A DNA stretch of 14,056 bases from Candidatus Saccharimonadota bacterium. Its GTDB lineage: Bacteria; Patescibacteriota; Saccharimonadia; Saccharimonadales; Saccharimonadaceae. The DNA is taken from NCBI GenBank assembly GCA_028289095.1, contig JAQGGY010000054.1, positions 1 through 14,056 of the forward strand, read 5' to 3'. Under the pieces are notes generated by a model, which searched no databases, was not told where the DNA came from, and saw only the letters and a program-made list of their open reading frames with translations. Every line of letters starts with the position of its first letter. Position 1 is the stretch's first letter. Made by a program: the position numbers and the translations under genes. This document shows positions 6,809 through 12,504 of the stretch, one piece after another.

Positions 6809-6925
6809 ATGATGAAAGATGAGCAATCGGGCAAAGTAAAGGTTAAATTTTTCTTTTGGCCAAGTCTTATTATCAGTATCGTGTTAAGTATTCTGTTGAC
6901 GGTTATCCTGAATATAATCTTTTAA
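6809..6925 (+). CDS. 38-residue single-pass membrane peptide
   Basis: A short frame starting MMKDEQSGKVKVKFFFWPS and ending in a hydrophobic helix (about residues 18-38) that runs to the stop. It is preceded by AAGGAGG (6795-6801) 7 nt upstream, the best ribosome binding site in the window, which begins within the stop codon of the preceding gene. This strongly suggests translation as the second gene of an operon. Its last 42 nt overlap, in antisense, the 3' end of the isochorismatase-family gene. It is short enough to be missed by default length filters. Function unknown: basic N-terminus plus a C-terminal helix, so small membrane-complex subunits or regulators are possible. Confidence 0.7.
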   Translation: MMKDEQSGKVKVKFFFWPSLIISIVLSILLTVILNIIF

Positions 6926-7459
6926 TTTTTCTAAATTCATACTGCGCTGACGATATTCTGTTTCTAGAATAGTCAGCGCATTTTGATGGTATTTAGGATC
7001 GTGCGTCGCGATTGCGTCGATGGCAAGGATGATGCGAAAGTTAGCTGCGTACGCATCAGACGCCGTCTGAAATATACAGGTGTGTGTCGAAACGCCGCAC
7101 AGTATCATCGTATCGACTGAATGATTTTTTAACATTATCGGCAGCGTCGTTCCATAGAATGCGCTGTCTCGGGTTTTTATTACTTCGATTGAATCTTGTG
7201 TCTGTAGTCCATCAATATTTTGAGCATCGTCGTCACCTGCAAATAAATAGCCACTGTCATCATCTATCATATTAAGCGTCCAGGTTGCGATGTCTTTTTG
7301 GTGCTCGGTTTTGATATTGAATATTGGCATACTATAGGCATGCGCCATGGCAATAAGTTCGTTAGTTTTTTCTAGTAATTTAGATTGCTGATCGCGTAGT
7401 GCATCATTATTAAAATAAGCATTCTGCAAGTCAACAATTAATAATGCAAATTTAGACAT
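6884..7459 (-). CDS. Isochorismatase-family cysteine hydrolase
   Basis: A 191-residue cytoplasmic hydrolase of the isochorismatase/nicotinamidase superfamily. The catalytic triad is visible: Asp10 in LLIVDLQNAYF, Lys95 in VIKTRDSAF, and the nucleophile Cys128 in GVSTHTC, after the Gly-Val that forms the family's cis-peptide. The length is typical. Substrate cannot be told from sequence; nicotinamide, carbamoyl compounds and isochorismate are all used in the superfamily, and no siderophore or NAD genes are nearby. The ATG at 7459 follows AGGAGG at 7476-7471 (minus strand); that site can be closed by the hairpin at 7470-7488. Its 3' end overlaps a convergent small gene by 42 bp. Confidence 0.92.
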   Translation of the reverse strand: MSKFALLIVDLQNAYFNNDALRDQQSKLLEKTNELIAMAHAYSMPIFNIKTEHQKDIATWTLNMIDDDSGYLFAGDDDAQNIDGLQTQDSIEVIKTRDSAFYGTTLPIMLKNHSVDTMILCGVSTHTCIFQTASDAYAANFRIILAIDAIATHDPKYHQNALTILETEYRQRSMNLEKLKDYIQDNRQQNT

Positions 7460-7469
7460 ATTGTTCGTA

Positions 7470-7517
7470 GTCCTCCTATTAACAGGACCTAAGCCTTAGC
7501 AGAGGCTAAAGCTTAGG
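7470..7517 (-). promoter_or_regulatory. Two tandem leader hairpins, one masking a ribosome binding site
   Basis: On the minus strand, first comes a 13-bp stem (7517-7505 with 7500-7488, one G-U, 4-nt loop). It abuts a second hairpin in which GTCCT (7488-7484) pairs with AGGAC (7474-7470), covering most of the AGGAGG site for the gene at 7459. There is no T-run, so it is not a terminator. It may control translation of the hydrolase or protect the mRNA 5' end. Pairing is visible directly; regulation is inferred. Confidence 0.5.
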
Positions 7518-7603
7518 GTTGTGATGAACAGTATTGATTATGTACTGACATGCAATTGATTTCAGTGATGTAGTTAACAATATGAGGTAAAAGTCAGGGC
7601 GAT

Positions 7604-8425
7604 TTATTTAACGGCGCTGCGTGCTTTCCATATTAATACACCTGCAACGATAAGTGTCAGTGGTGCGACGATGCTACCAAATGCATTTGTCGCTTCATTC
7701 GAGGCGTCAGTTCTAAATTCCCACAATACAAGACTTAGAATGCTGTATATCGCGCCAATTAATACAGCAAAGAATAGTCGGTCGAACCGTTTTTTAATCG
7801 TGCCTAGTAATAGATATGCTAACCACGCAACGACAATTGGAATCGTCAGGTAGCTGCCAATGATAAGCCAGAATGACATATTAGGGTCAAACATCGCTGC
7901 GCCAGTTGAGAGATAGTAAAAACTACTAATTAATAGGTGAGCTTGTGACACAACGAAAGCGGCGATTAATAATATTTTAGCAAGCATACTTACTTCGGAA
8001 CGCTTAGATTTGTACTGCGAAAAGTAGGCGATCAGCACTGTCGCAAGGATGGCAAAAATTGGTAAGCCGAAAAATAATATCTTTCCCCACGGATATGACG
8101 GACTGTCCCATATGTTCTGAGAAATGACACGCATCACATCAAATAGTAAATATACTGCCGTGGCTAGGATTGCGTAAACAACACCAGCAAAACACTTAGA
8201 TCCGACGGACTTTTTAGTCAAGAAATAACCGATCGCAAAACCACCCGCCAGTAGTACCACGAAGCGGTAGTAGTACGCTAAGAAAATTGGATCATTCATA
8301 AAACGCACATTTGTGACTGCGCTGTAAATGTTCGCAATACAACCGATAATGATCAGACCCAAGCCTGCTACTGTAAATATTTTTTCTAACTTTGAATATC
8401 TATTCTTTGTTTGTTTTTTCTTCAT
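7604..8425 (-). CDS. Unknown polytopic membrane protein, about 8 helices
   Basis: A 273-residue integral membrane protein not assigned to a family. A very basic N-terminus (MKKKQTKNRYSK) precedes hydrophobic segments at about 15-36, 47-70, 78-100, 115-136, 148-172, 184-209, 216-236 and 247-266. Positive clusters (KSKRSE, KKRFDR, KARSAVK) fit both ends in the cytoplasm. No enzyme or transporter motif is visible. The ATG at 8425 lies 9 nt after an extended -10 (TGC-TATCCT), so the mRNA would have almost no leader and no Shine-Dalgarno site. It is the first of a run of small unknown membrane proteins on both strands. Confidence 0.85.
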   Translation of the reverse strand: MKKKQTKNRYSKLEKIFTVAGLGLIIIGCIANIYSAVTNVRFMNDPIFLAYYYRFVVLLAGGFAIGYFLTKKSVGSKCFAGVVYAILATAVYLLFDVMRVISQNIWDSPSYPWGKILFFGLPIFAILATVLIAYFSQYKSKRSEVSMLAKILLIAAFVVSQAHLLISSFYYLSTGAAMFDPNMSFWLIIGSYLTIPIVVAWLAYLLLGTIKKRFDRLFFAVLIGAIYSILSLVLWEFRTDASNEATNAFGSIVAPLTLIVAGVLIWKARSAVK

Positions 8426-8434
8426 GTTGATTTA

Positions 8435-8443
8435 AGGATAGCA
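8435..8443 (-). promoter_or_regulatory. Extended -10 promoter for the gene at 8425
   Basis: TGC-TATCCT on the minus strand, 9 nt before the ATG. The expected start point is 1-3 nt before the start codon, giving a nearly leaderless mRNA. Confidence 0.5.
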
Positions 8444-8482
8444 GTGAAAGTGTGAATCGTCCAGCTTATGCTTAAGTTTTTA

Positions 8483-8495
8483 TTGTACGGTACAA
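8483..8495. promoter_or_regulatory. 13-bp perfect palindrome, possible operator
   Basis: TTGTAC-G-GTACAA is a perfect inverted repeat with one central base. It lies between two minus-strand membrane protein genes and 5 bp before a plus-strand TATATT box (8501-8506). It could be a repressor site or a small RNA hairpin; nothing links it to a known regulator. Confidence 0.3.
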
Positions 8496-8539
8496 GAACC
8501 TATATTAGAACCATGCCAGCTTGGCCTATCTAGCTGTCG

Positions 8540-9178
8540 TTAAAACGTGTTCAGTAATGCGATAAGTAGCCCGACAATGTATGGAAGCGCTAGGAATGTG
8601 GCAACTGCTCTAAAATTATTGGACCGACCTTTATTCTGACGTTGCAGTAAATAGACGATGATGATTGTCGCAGCACTATAGATAACACATATCGCTATGT
8701 AATACGCGAACATCCCTGCTGTAAATGGCGGTGAACTGGGAGTAAATAAATTCTTAATCAAGAGCATAGCGGGCACTGAAAATAACAATATCATCCAGTA
8801 GGTGATCCCAGCACTACTATTAGTCACGGGACTTATTTTCGAAAAATACCTATAGGCAAACCACGCAAGGCTCGCGGTGAATAAGAGGTATAGCGTAGCT
8901 AGCATTCGTATCTGACTGACTTCGATTGGTGACGATGCACTGTGTAGGGTCGAAAATCCTATTTCAAAAATAATAAAGGGTACGGCTATGGCTAAGCCTG
9001 CAATTATTAATTTCCCCAAATTGATAGGTGTATTTTCCGACACCATTGCATCTGGCGTTTCCGATGTGAAGTGTGTAAATGAACGTTTATCCGCTGACGG
9101 TTGCGGATAAAGCTGGCTAATCTTTACTGCTCTTGCTGACTCGTCTGTTGGTGTCTGTTTTCGTATATTCTCTGGCAT
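8540..9178 (-). CDS. Unknown membrane protein, 5 helices with a long hydrophilic N-terminus
   Basis: A 212-residue protein of no recognised family. Residues 1-53 are hydrophilic, Ser/Thr/Pro-rich and probably disordered. Five hydrophobic segments follow (about 55-76, 90-111, 124-145, 155-178, 190-209). The start at 9178 has CAGGA 6 nt upstream and a short leader from an extended -10 at 9214-9222. It shares strand with the gene at 8425 but has its own promoter, with 114 bp between the two genes. The similar style of the two (small, polytopic, motif-free) suggests a lineage-specific membrane protein group. Confidence 0.82.
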   Translation of the reverse strand: MPENIRKQTPTDESARAVKISQLYPQPSADKRSFTHFTSETPDAMVSENTPINLGKLIIAGLAIAVPFIIFEIGFSTLHSASSPIEVSQIRMLATLYLLFTASLAWFAYRYFSKISPVTNSSAGITYWMILLFSVPAMLLIKNLFTPSSPPFTAGMFAYYIAICVIYSAATIIIVYLLQRQNKGRSNNFRAVATFLALPYIVGLLIALLNTF

Positions 9179-9213
9179 TATTTGTCCTGCTGGAGTTTTG
9201 TTTTCATGTTAGC

Positions 9214-9222
9214 ACTGTAGCA
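9214..9222 (-). promoter_or_regulatory. Extended -10 promoter for the gene at 9178
   Basis: TGC-TACAGT on the minus strand, with start expected near 9207 and a leader of under 30 nt containing the CAGGA ribosome binding site. Confidence 0.45.
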
Positions 9223-9290
9223 CCTATATTGCTGGTCGGCAATAAACATGAACGGTATGCCTCGTGATCGTAGGTAGATCCGACCAAGCT

Positions 9291-9299
9291 TGGTATTAT
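9291..9299 (+). promoter_or_regulatory. Extended -10 for leaderless DUF1905 gene
   Basis: TTGG followed by TATTAT (9294-9299) gives TG-n-TATTAT, a good extended -10, ending exactly 6 nt before the ATG at 9306. Confidence 0.65.
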
Positions 9300-9305
9300 C
9301 AATGT

Positions 9306-9746
9306 ATGAAGACGACGTATGACACGATTATTATCGGATCTGGCAATCACGCATCGATTGAAATTCCACTTGTGAATCTAAAAGAAATAGGGGGGAACAA
9401 GCGTGCTCCTTTAAAAATAACAATCAATGGATATACTTATCAAAGCACCGCTACTGGTGTAGACGGTAAGTGTATGGTGGTGTTTCCTCAGCGTGATCGA
9501 AAAGCTGCTGGTGTAACATCTGGTCAGACGGTGACAGTCACTTTAGAACTTGACAGCGGCTATCGCAAGGTAGCGACGCCACAAGAACTTGTTGATATGC
9601 TGAGTGAACGGAAGCTTGCCGAAAAATTCCATGACCTTACGTACTCGAAGCGCAAGGAATTTGCGCGATCCGTTGCAGATGCTAGTGCGGCAGAAACCAG
9701 GCAGCGACGCATGAGTAAAATCGTTACTTTTTTAGAGCAAATATAA
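9306..9746 (+). CDS. YdeI/OmpD-associated DUF1905 family protein
   Basis: A 146-residue soluble protein with the two-part layout of the YdeI/OmdA family. An N-terminal DUF1905 beta-barrel-like part (about 1-90) holds KRAPLKITINGYTY (32-45) and the AAGVTSGQTVTVTLELD stretch (67-83). A C-terminal helical part (about 93-146) holds FHDLTYSKRKEFARSVADA and ETRQRRMSKIVTFL, the family's YSHRREY...ETRxRRI pattern. Members are often annotated as bacteriocin-protection proteins; the molecular role is not settled. The start at 9306, 6 nt after TATTAT, removes 14 residues of a longer frame from 9264 that would cross the promoter. Single-gene unit, divergent from the gene at 9178. Confidence 0.9.
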   Translation: MKTTYDTIIIGSGNHASIEIPLVNLKEIGGNKRAPLKITINGYTYQSTATGVDGKCMVVFPQRDRKAAGVTSGQTVTVTLELDSGYRKVATPQELVDMLSERKLAEKFHDLTYSKRKEFARSVADASAAETRQRRMSKIVTFLEQI

Positions 9747-9764
9747 ATACGAGCGGCAGATAGA

Positions 9765-9836
9765 CCTGTAATAGAGTTCCGCTTTACAGGCTTCTACCGA
9801 GCTCTAGCTTATTAGCTGGAAATACCCGCTAACGGG
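9765..9836 (+). other. Three consecutive small hairpins in an intergenic region
   Basis: Hairpin 1 pairs 9765-9771 with 9784-9790 (7 bp). Hairpin 2 pairs 9803-9809 with 9814-9820 (7 bp, one G-T). Hairpin 3 pairs CCCG (9825-9828) with CGGG (9833-9836) around CTAA. No T-run follows, so termination is doubtful. They could be a structured 3' UTR of the DUF1905 mRNA or a small RNA. Confidence 0.35.
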
Positions 9837-9880
9837 ACTGATCAGATGTCGTGATGAGTGAAATAATATTAAAGTGCCTA

Positions 9881-9889
9881 TGTTATACT
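9881..9889 (+). promoter_or_regulatory. Extended -10 promoter for the gene at 9920
   Basis: TGT-TATACT (9881-9889) is a good extended -10. Initiation is expected near 9896, giving a leader of about 24 nt with only weak ribosome binding site character (AAAGACAAG). Confidence 0.55.
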
Positions 9890-9919
9890 TACTCTATCAA
9901 CCAATGAAAGACAAGAATT

Positions 9920-10339
9920 ATGGCTAAGAAAAATTGGCTCGCCCGTTTAGATGAAATAGATCAAAAAGCCCAAGCACGCCTAGATAAAGACAATAATTCC
10001 GACATCAAAACCCTATTCAAAAAAAGTAAAACGCGCTCCCGAAAACCGAACAAAGAAGAAACGACGCTCAAATTGGCTACGTTTGTTTATGGTTTCTTTC
10101 TTCTTGAAGTATGTACGCTAGCGGGATTATCGCTGGGTCCTTCAGCTACGCAGGATTCCGGATCAAGCATAGGATCAGACCTTCAATTATTCGTTTGGTT
10201 GGCCATGCTCGCCATTGCTAGCGTAGCTATCGGCATAGTGGCACTAGTAAAAAGGCCGCGTCTGTTTTATATGCACATTCCATTACTGTTAAATTCATTT
10301 ATAGTGGCAATTATCTTACTAGCAAAGCTTCCGGTCTAA
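9920..10339 (+). CDS. Unknown membrane protein, 3 helices with basic N-terminus
   Basis: A 139-residue protein without a recognised family. Residues 1-50 are highly charged and basic (KKSKTRSRKPNKEE) and should lie in the cytoplasm. Three hydrophobic segments follow at about 51-72, 88-110 and 116-136. The loop at 73-87 is Ser/Gly-rich. Start: ATG 9920 is the first methionine of the frame after the promoter at 9881-9889; the ribosome binding site is weak. An upstream ATG at 9904 opens only a 7-codon frame overlapping this start. A candidate AT-rich terminator lies at 10437-10471. Confidence 0.75.
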   Translation: MAKKNWLARLDEIDQKAQARLDKDNNSDIKTLFKKSKTRSRKPNKEETTLKLATFVYGFFLLEVCTLAGLSLGPSATQDSGSSIGSDLQLFVWLAMLAIASVAIGIVALVKRPRLFYMHIPLLLNSFIVAIILLAKLPV

Positions 10340-10436
10340 TAAAGACCTATTTTGCTGTTTAGTCGTAAAACACACGAACTAGCGATATAAATTTACTTTG
10401 CAAATTTCCGTTGATTCAATTCAGTCTCGGATTAAT

Positions 10437-10471
10437 ATTAAAAACTCATCCAAGAAGAATAAGTTTTTAAT
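10437..10471 (+). terminator. AT-rich inverted repeat, possible terminator
   Basis: ATTAAAAACT (10437-10446) and AGTTTTTAAT (10462-10471) form a perfect 10-bp stem with a 15-nt loop. The 3' arm holds a T5 run. It lies about 100 nt past the stop at 10339. The stem is weak in GC, so termination efficiency is uncertain. The rest of 10340-10510 shows nothing recognisable. Confidence 0.35.
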
Positions 10472-10508
10472 TTGGGACAGCACTCTGATCGTAGTTAGAA
10501 CCGGCTTA

Positions 10509-10517
10509 TGTTAGAAT
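10509..10517 (+). promoter_or_regulatory. Extended -10 for leaderless gene at 10525
   Basis: TGT-TAGAAT (10509-10517) ends 7 nt before ATG 10525. An in-frame ATG at 10516 overlaps the -10 box itself and is therefore an unlikely start. Confidence 0.55.
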
Positions 10518-10524
10518 GAGTGAT

Positions 10525-10839
10525 ATGAATAATAGAAAAAAATGGAAAATATTTTTCGCTATTTCGACTTCGGCTGCAATACTACTTACAAGCATAACTG
10601 TGGTAGCAACATACCTATTTCAACAATCCATACCAAAAGATTGTCCTGCATGCGGAATGGCAGCAATCGGACTTGTGCCTTTATGGCTAATTAACATTAT
10701 TGCAATCTTAGTGCTCATAGTAGGGTTCTGGATATGGCTTTATAAACGAACAAGCAAGACATATGTAAGATTAGTCCTCGTCACTATAGCCCTCGCGGTA
10801 ATTGTATATATCTTGGCATTTATAGCATTGGCGTATTAA
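10525..10839 (+). CDS. Unknown membrane protein, 3 helices with outer CPAC motif
   Basis: A 104-residue protein of unknown family. It starts with MNNRKKWK, followed by hydrophobic segments at about 10-32, 49-73 and 80-102. The loop between helices 1 and 2 contains DCPACG (Cys40, Cys43), a CxxC pair. By the positive-inside rule (basic N-terminus; KRTSK between helices 2 and 3) this loop faces outside, where the pair could form a disulfide or bind metal. The start at 10525 was chosen from the -10 position, 7 nt upstream. Three residues would be added if the ATG at 10516 were used. No partner gene is evident. Confidence 0.75.
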   Translation: MNNRKKWKIFFAISTSAAILLTSITVVATYLFQQSIPKDCPACGMAAIGLVPLWLINIIAILVLIVGFWIWLYKRTSKTYVRLVLVTIALAVIVYILAFIALAY

Positions 10840-10898
10840 CGGCTTTAGATGAATTATATATAAATTGAATTGGTACAGCACGATATGCGAAGTAAGAA

Positions 10899-11438
10899 CT
10901 AAATTGGCAGCTTAATATTCTGCCACTCCAGCTCATTCTTATCGACGTAGGCCGCTTTATCGTTAATGAAGCCAAGACTGTGATTCATATTTGCAACGAC
11001 CACGTTACTTTTTAGGTGGCGTGAATAGATCACGCGCGCATCAGTATAATCTTTAATATACCGAATGAGACTTTGCATAACTGTTTTTCCGATGCCTCTT
11101 CCGCGATATTTCTTATCCCCGATCATTAAATGGACGCTCGGCGGTAATACATTATGATTCTCGGTAAGCTCGATCCAGGCAACGCCGATAACGCGTTTAT
11201 CAAACTCGATCATCCAAGTTATTTGGGCGTTATTAACTTCCAGCTCAACGAATTCTTCGAGTATCTGTATTTCATTTTCTAGTGTTGGTGTTTCGATTTC
11301 ATGCTCGGCGTTACCCATTAGTAATAATGTTTCTTTGCCGTTGTTCGACATAAACCAACTCAGCGTGATTGGCGCATGCTGTAAGGGGTTTGGTTTAATT
11401 AATGCCAAATCGGTTAATGATGTTGGTAGAGGTTTCAT
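10899..11438 (-). CDS. GNAT-family N-acetyltransferase
   Basis: A 179-residue cytoplasmic acetyltransferase that should use acetyl-CoA. Motif A is clear: SVHLMIGDKKYRGRGIGK (101-118), with the R/Q-x-x-G-x-G pyrophosphate-binding loop RGRGIG (112-117). It is followed by helix TVMQSLIRYI and the NHSLGF turn (152-157). The preceding strand ITWMIEFDKRVIGVAWIEL fits the central beta sheet. The layout resembles RimJ/aminoglycoside 6'-type GNATs, but the substrate cannot be read. The ATG at 11438 lies 6 nt after an extended -10 (TGT-TAAGAT), so the mRNA is probably leaderless. It lies 47 nt downstream of tRNA-Arg on the same strand. Confidence 0.9.
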   Translation of the reverse strand: MKPLPTSLTDLALIKPNPLQHAPITLSWFMSNNGKETLLLMGNAEHEIETPTLENEIQILEEFVELEVNNAQITWMIEFDKRVIGVAWIELTENHNVLPPSVHLMIGDKKYRGRGIGKTVMQSLIRYIKDYTDARVIYSRHLKSNVVVANMNHSLGFINDKAAYVDKNELEWQNIKLPI

Positions 11439-11444
11439 GAATCT

Positions 11445-11453
11445 ATCTTAACA
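11445..11453 (-). promoter_or_regulatory. Extended -10 for leaderless GNAT gene
   Basis: TGT-TAAGAT on the minus strand ends exactly 6 nt before the ATG at 11438. Confidence 0.55.
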
Positions 11454-11485
11454 GGTATGAATAATATCTATGTATAACAAAAAAT

Positions 11486-11561
11486 TGGTACCCCGGGTTG
11501 GGATCGAACCAACGACCTTAGGCTTAGAAGTCCTCTGCTCTATCCACTGAGCTACCGGGGC
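11486..11561 (-). tRNA. tRNA-Arg (UCU)
   Basis: A 76-nt cloverleaf with encoded CCA. Acceptor GCCCCGG/CCGGGGT (one G-U), D stem GCTC/GAGC, T arm GTTGG-TTCGATC-CCAAC, discriminator A. The anticodon loop CTTCTAA gives UCU, which reads AGA/AGG. The anticodon stem GAGGA/GCCTA has two purine-purine oppositions, G27-A43 and A31-G39, leaving three Watson-Crick pairs. A T6 run follows the CCA and may terminate transcription. No convincing -10 lies directly upstream; the nearest good one is at 11679-11684, beyond a decayed tRNA 5' fragment. Confidence 0.95.
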
Positions 11562-11653
11562 GAATGTAATGTTGTGATGAATAAGGTACGTTTAGTAGCA
11601 TGGATCCAGTCGGTAAAGTATGCTTGTTTTCTATCTCTCACTGCGTTTGGATA

Positions 11654-11668
11654 CTGAGCTACCGTGGC
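11654..11668 (-). pseudogene. Decayed 5' fragment of tRNA-Arg
   Basis: On the minus strand, GCCACGGTAGCTCAG matches the first 15 nt of the intact tRNA-Arg in 14 of 15 positions, then similarity stops inside the D loop. It lies about 93 nt upstream of the intact gene, on the same strand. A TATAAT box is 10 nt before it, the same geometry as at tRNA-Gly. It looks like the original 5' end of a tRNA gene left behind at its promoter. Confidence 0.65.
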
Positions 11669-11678
11669 GTACTCTGAT

Positions 11679-11684
11679 ATTATA
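11679..11684 (-). promoter_or_regulatory. -10 box in front of the tRNA-Arg fragment
   Basis: Perfect TATAAT, 10 nt before the tRNA-Arg 5' fragment. It may drive a long precursor reaching the intact tRNA-Arg at 11561. Confidence 0.6.
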
Positions 11685-11722
11685 GCGTATTTGCGAGACT
11701 TTCCCCTAGGCGAACGGTCCTT

Positions 11723-11728
11723 TATAAT
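11723..11728 (+). promoter_or_regulatory. -10 box for the cupin gene
   Basis: Perfect TATAAT giving a leader of about 35 nt that contains GGGAGGA (11754-11760). No good -35 hexamer is visible. 11562-11722 otherwise holds only the tRNA-Arg fragment and its promoter. Confidence 0.5.
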
Positions 11729-11769
11729 AGGATATATAAGAAACACACATAATGGGAGGACTTATCACA

Positions 11770-12177
11770 ATGGATTTCACTGATCACGGACCGAAGCCAT
11801 TTGTTACGAACATCGAAAAGGCAACACTTGGGAATGAAAACTACCGGACGACATTGTGGACGGGCAAGAATTTGCAGGTTACAGTAATGGCGATTCAGCC
11901 AGGGCATGATATCGGGCTGGAAGTGCATGATGATCACGATCAGTTTTTGCGGGTAGAACAGGGTAATGCAACAGTATTTATGGGCTCAAGCAAGGATGAC
12001 TTAACGCAGACGGCCGCGGCGGATGACGATGCGGTGTTTGTACCTGCAGGAACTTGGCATAATTTAATTAATACGGGTGATGATGTACTGAAGGTGTATT
12101 CGATTTACGCACCACCAGAACATGCGCATGGAACGGTGCATGTGACGAAGGAAGAAGCGGATGCGGAAGAGGAGTAG
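11770..12177 (+). CDS. Single-domain cupin protein
   Basis: A 135-residue small cupin. Motif 1 is HDDHDQFLRVEQG (53-65), with candidate metal ligands His53, His56 and Glu63. Motif 2 is PAGTWHNLIN (92-101), with His97. The fold is a beta barrel that usually binds a divalent metal; activities range from isomerases to dioxygenases, so no reaction is assigned. The C-terminus is acidic (TKEEADAEEE). The start at 11770 has GGGAGGA 9 nt upstream, which is why an ATG at 11752, ahead of that site, was not used. Single-gene unit ending at the bidirectional terminator at 12311-12354. The stretch 12178-12310 shows only a 6-bp hairpin (CATTCT/AGAATG near 12280) and no gene. Confidence 0.92.
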   Translation: MDFTDHGPKPFVTNIEKATLGNENYRTTLWTGKNLQVTVMAIQPGHDIGLEVHDDHDQFLRVEQGNATVFMGSSKDDLTQTAAADDDAVFVPAGTWHNLINTGDDVLKVYSIYAPPEHAHGTVHVTKEEADAEEE

Positions 12178-12310
12178 TTAGGGGTGGAGAGAAGACGGTC
12201 GCTACGCTTCCTATTTCCGCTTGTTTGCAAAATGAGTAAACTAATTTTGCTGCTCTGCGCTTCACGAACCCACATTCTTTCAGAATGAAGAGCTCGGTCC
12301 TCGGTCGCAT

Positions 12311-12354
12311 ACCAAAGAAATAACACATCGCTATGGATGTGTTATTTCTTTGGT
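12311..12354. terminator. Bidirectional terminator between cupin gene and tRNA-Gly
   Basis: A perfect 19-bp stem (12311-12329 with 12336-12354) around a 6-nt loop. The inner part is GC-containing (AACACATC/GATGTGTT) and the outer part is A-rich then T-rich (ATTTCTTT), so it works as an A-tract/T-tract terminator in both directions. Its last four pairs use the ACCA 3' end of tRNA-Gly (12351-12354). Confidence 0.8.
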
Positions 12355-12425
12355 GCGGGCGGAGAGAATCGAACTCTCATCGCTTGCTTGGAAGGCAGGC
12401 ATATTAGCCATTATACGACGCCCGC
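12351..12425 (-). tRNA. tRNA-Gly (UCC)
   Basis: A 75-nt cloverleaf with encoded CCA. Acceptor GCGGGCG/CGCCCGC, D stem GTAT/ATAT, anticodon stem CCTGC/GCAAG (one C-A mismatch), loop CTTCCAA with anticodon UCC, T arm GAGAG-TTCGATT-CTCTC. UCC reads GGA and GGG. A TGG-TATAAT extended -10 lies 10 nt upstream (12436-12444). A 19-bp terminator hairpin begins at its own 3' end. Confidence 0.97.
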
Positions 12426-12435
12426 GCGCCTTCAA

Positions 12436-12444
12436 ATTATACCA
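12436..12444 (-). promoter_or_regulatory. Extended -10 promoter of tRNA-Gly
   Basis: TGG-TATAAT on the minus strand, 10 nt before G1 of tRNA-Gly. It serves as a reference geometry for the tRNA promoters in this window. Confidence 0.75.
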
Positions 12445-12454
12445 GATTTTAACG

Positions 12455-12491
12455 TATAATAGAAAGCGTAAGAGGATTAATGCAGTATAAT
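12455..12491 (+). promoter_or_regulatory. Two -10 boxes before the gene at 12505
   Basis: TATAAT occurs at 12455-12460 and again at 12486-12491. The second would start transcription near 12498, only about 6 nt before ATG 12505; the first gives a leader of nearly 40 nt. AAGAGG near 12470 is too far from 12505 to serve it and instead faces a 4-codon frame at 12480. Confidence 0.5.
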
Positions 12492-12504
12492 TGATACACG
12501 TACT

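Noticed and set aside
9904..9927. 7-codon frame MKDKNYG overlapping the start of the gene at 9920
   Set aside because: No ribosome binding site and no regulatory codon content; overlap can arise by chance in AT-rich sequence.
12180..12328. Minus-strand frames of 73-86 residues downstream of tRNA-Gly
   Set aside because: They overlap the terminator hairpin and the cupin 3' end, lack ribosome binding sites, and look like random translation.
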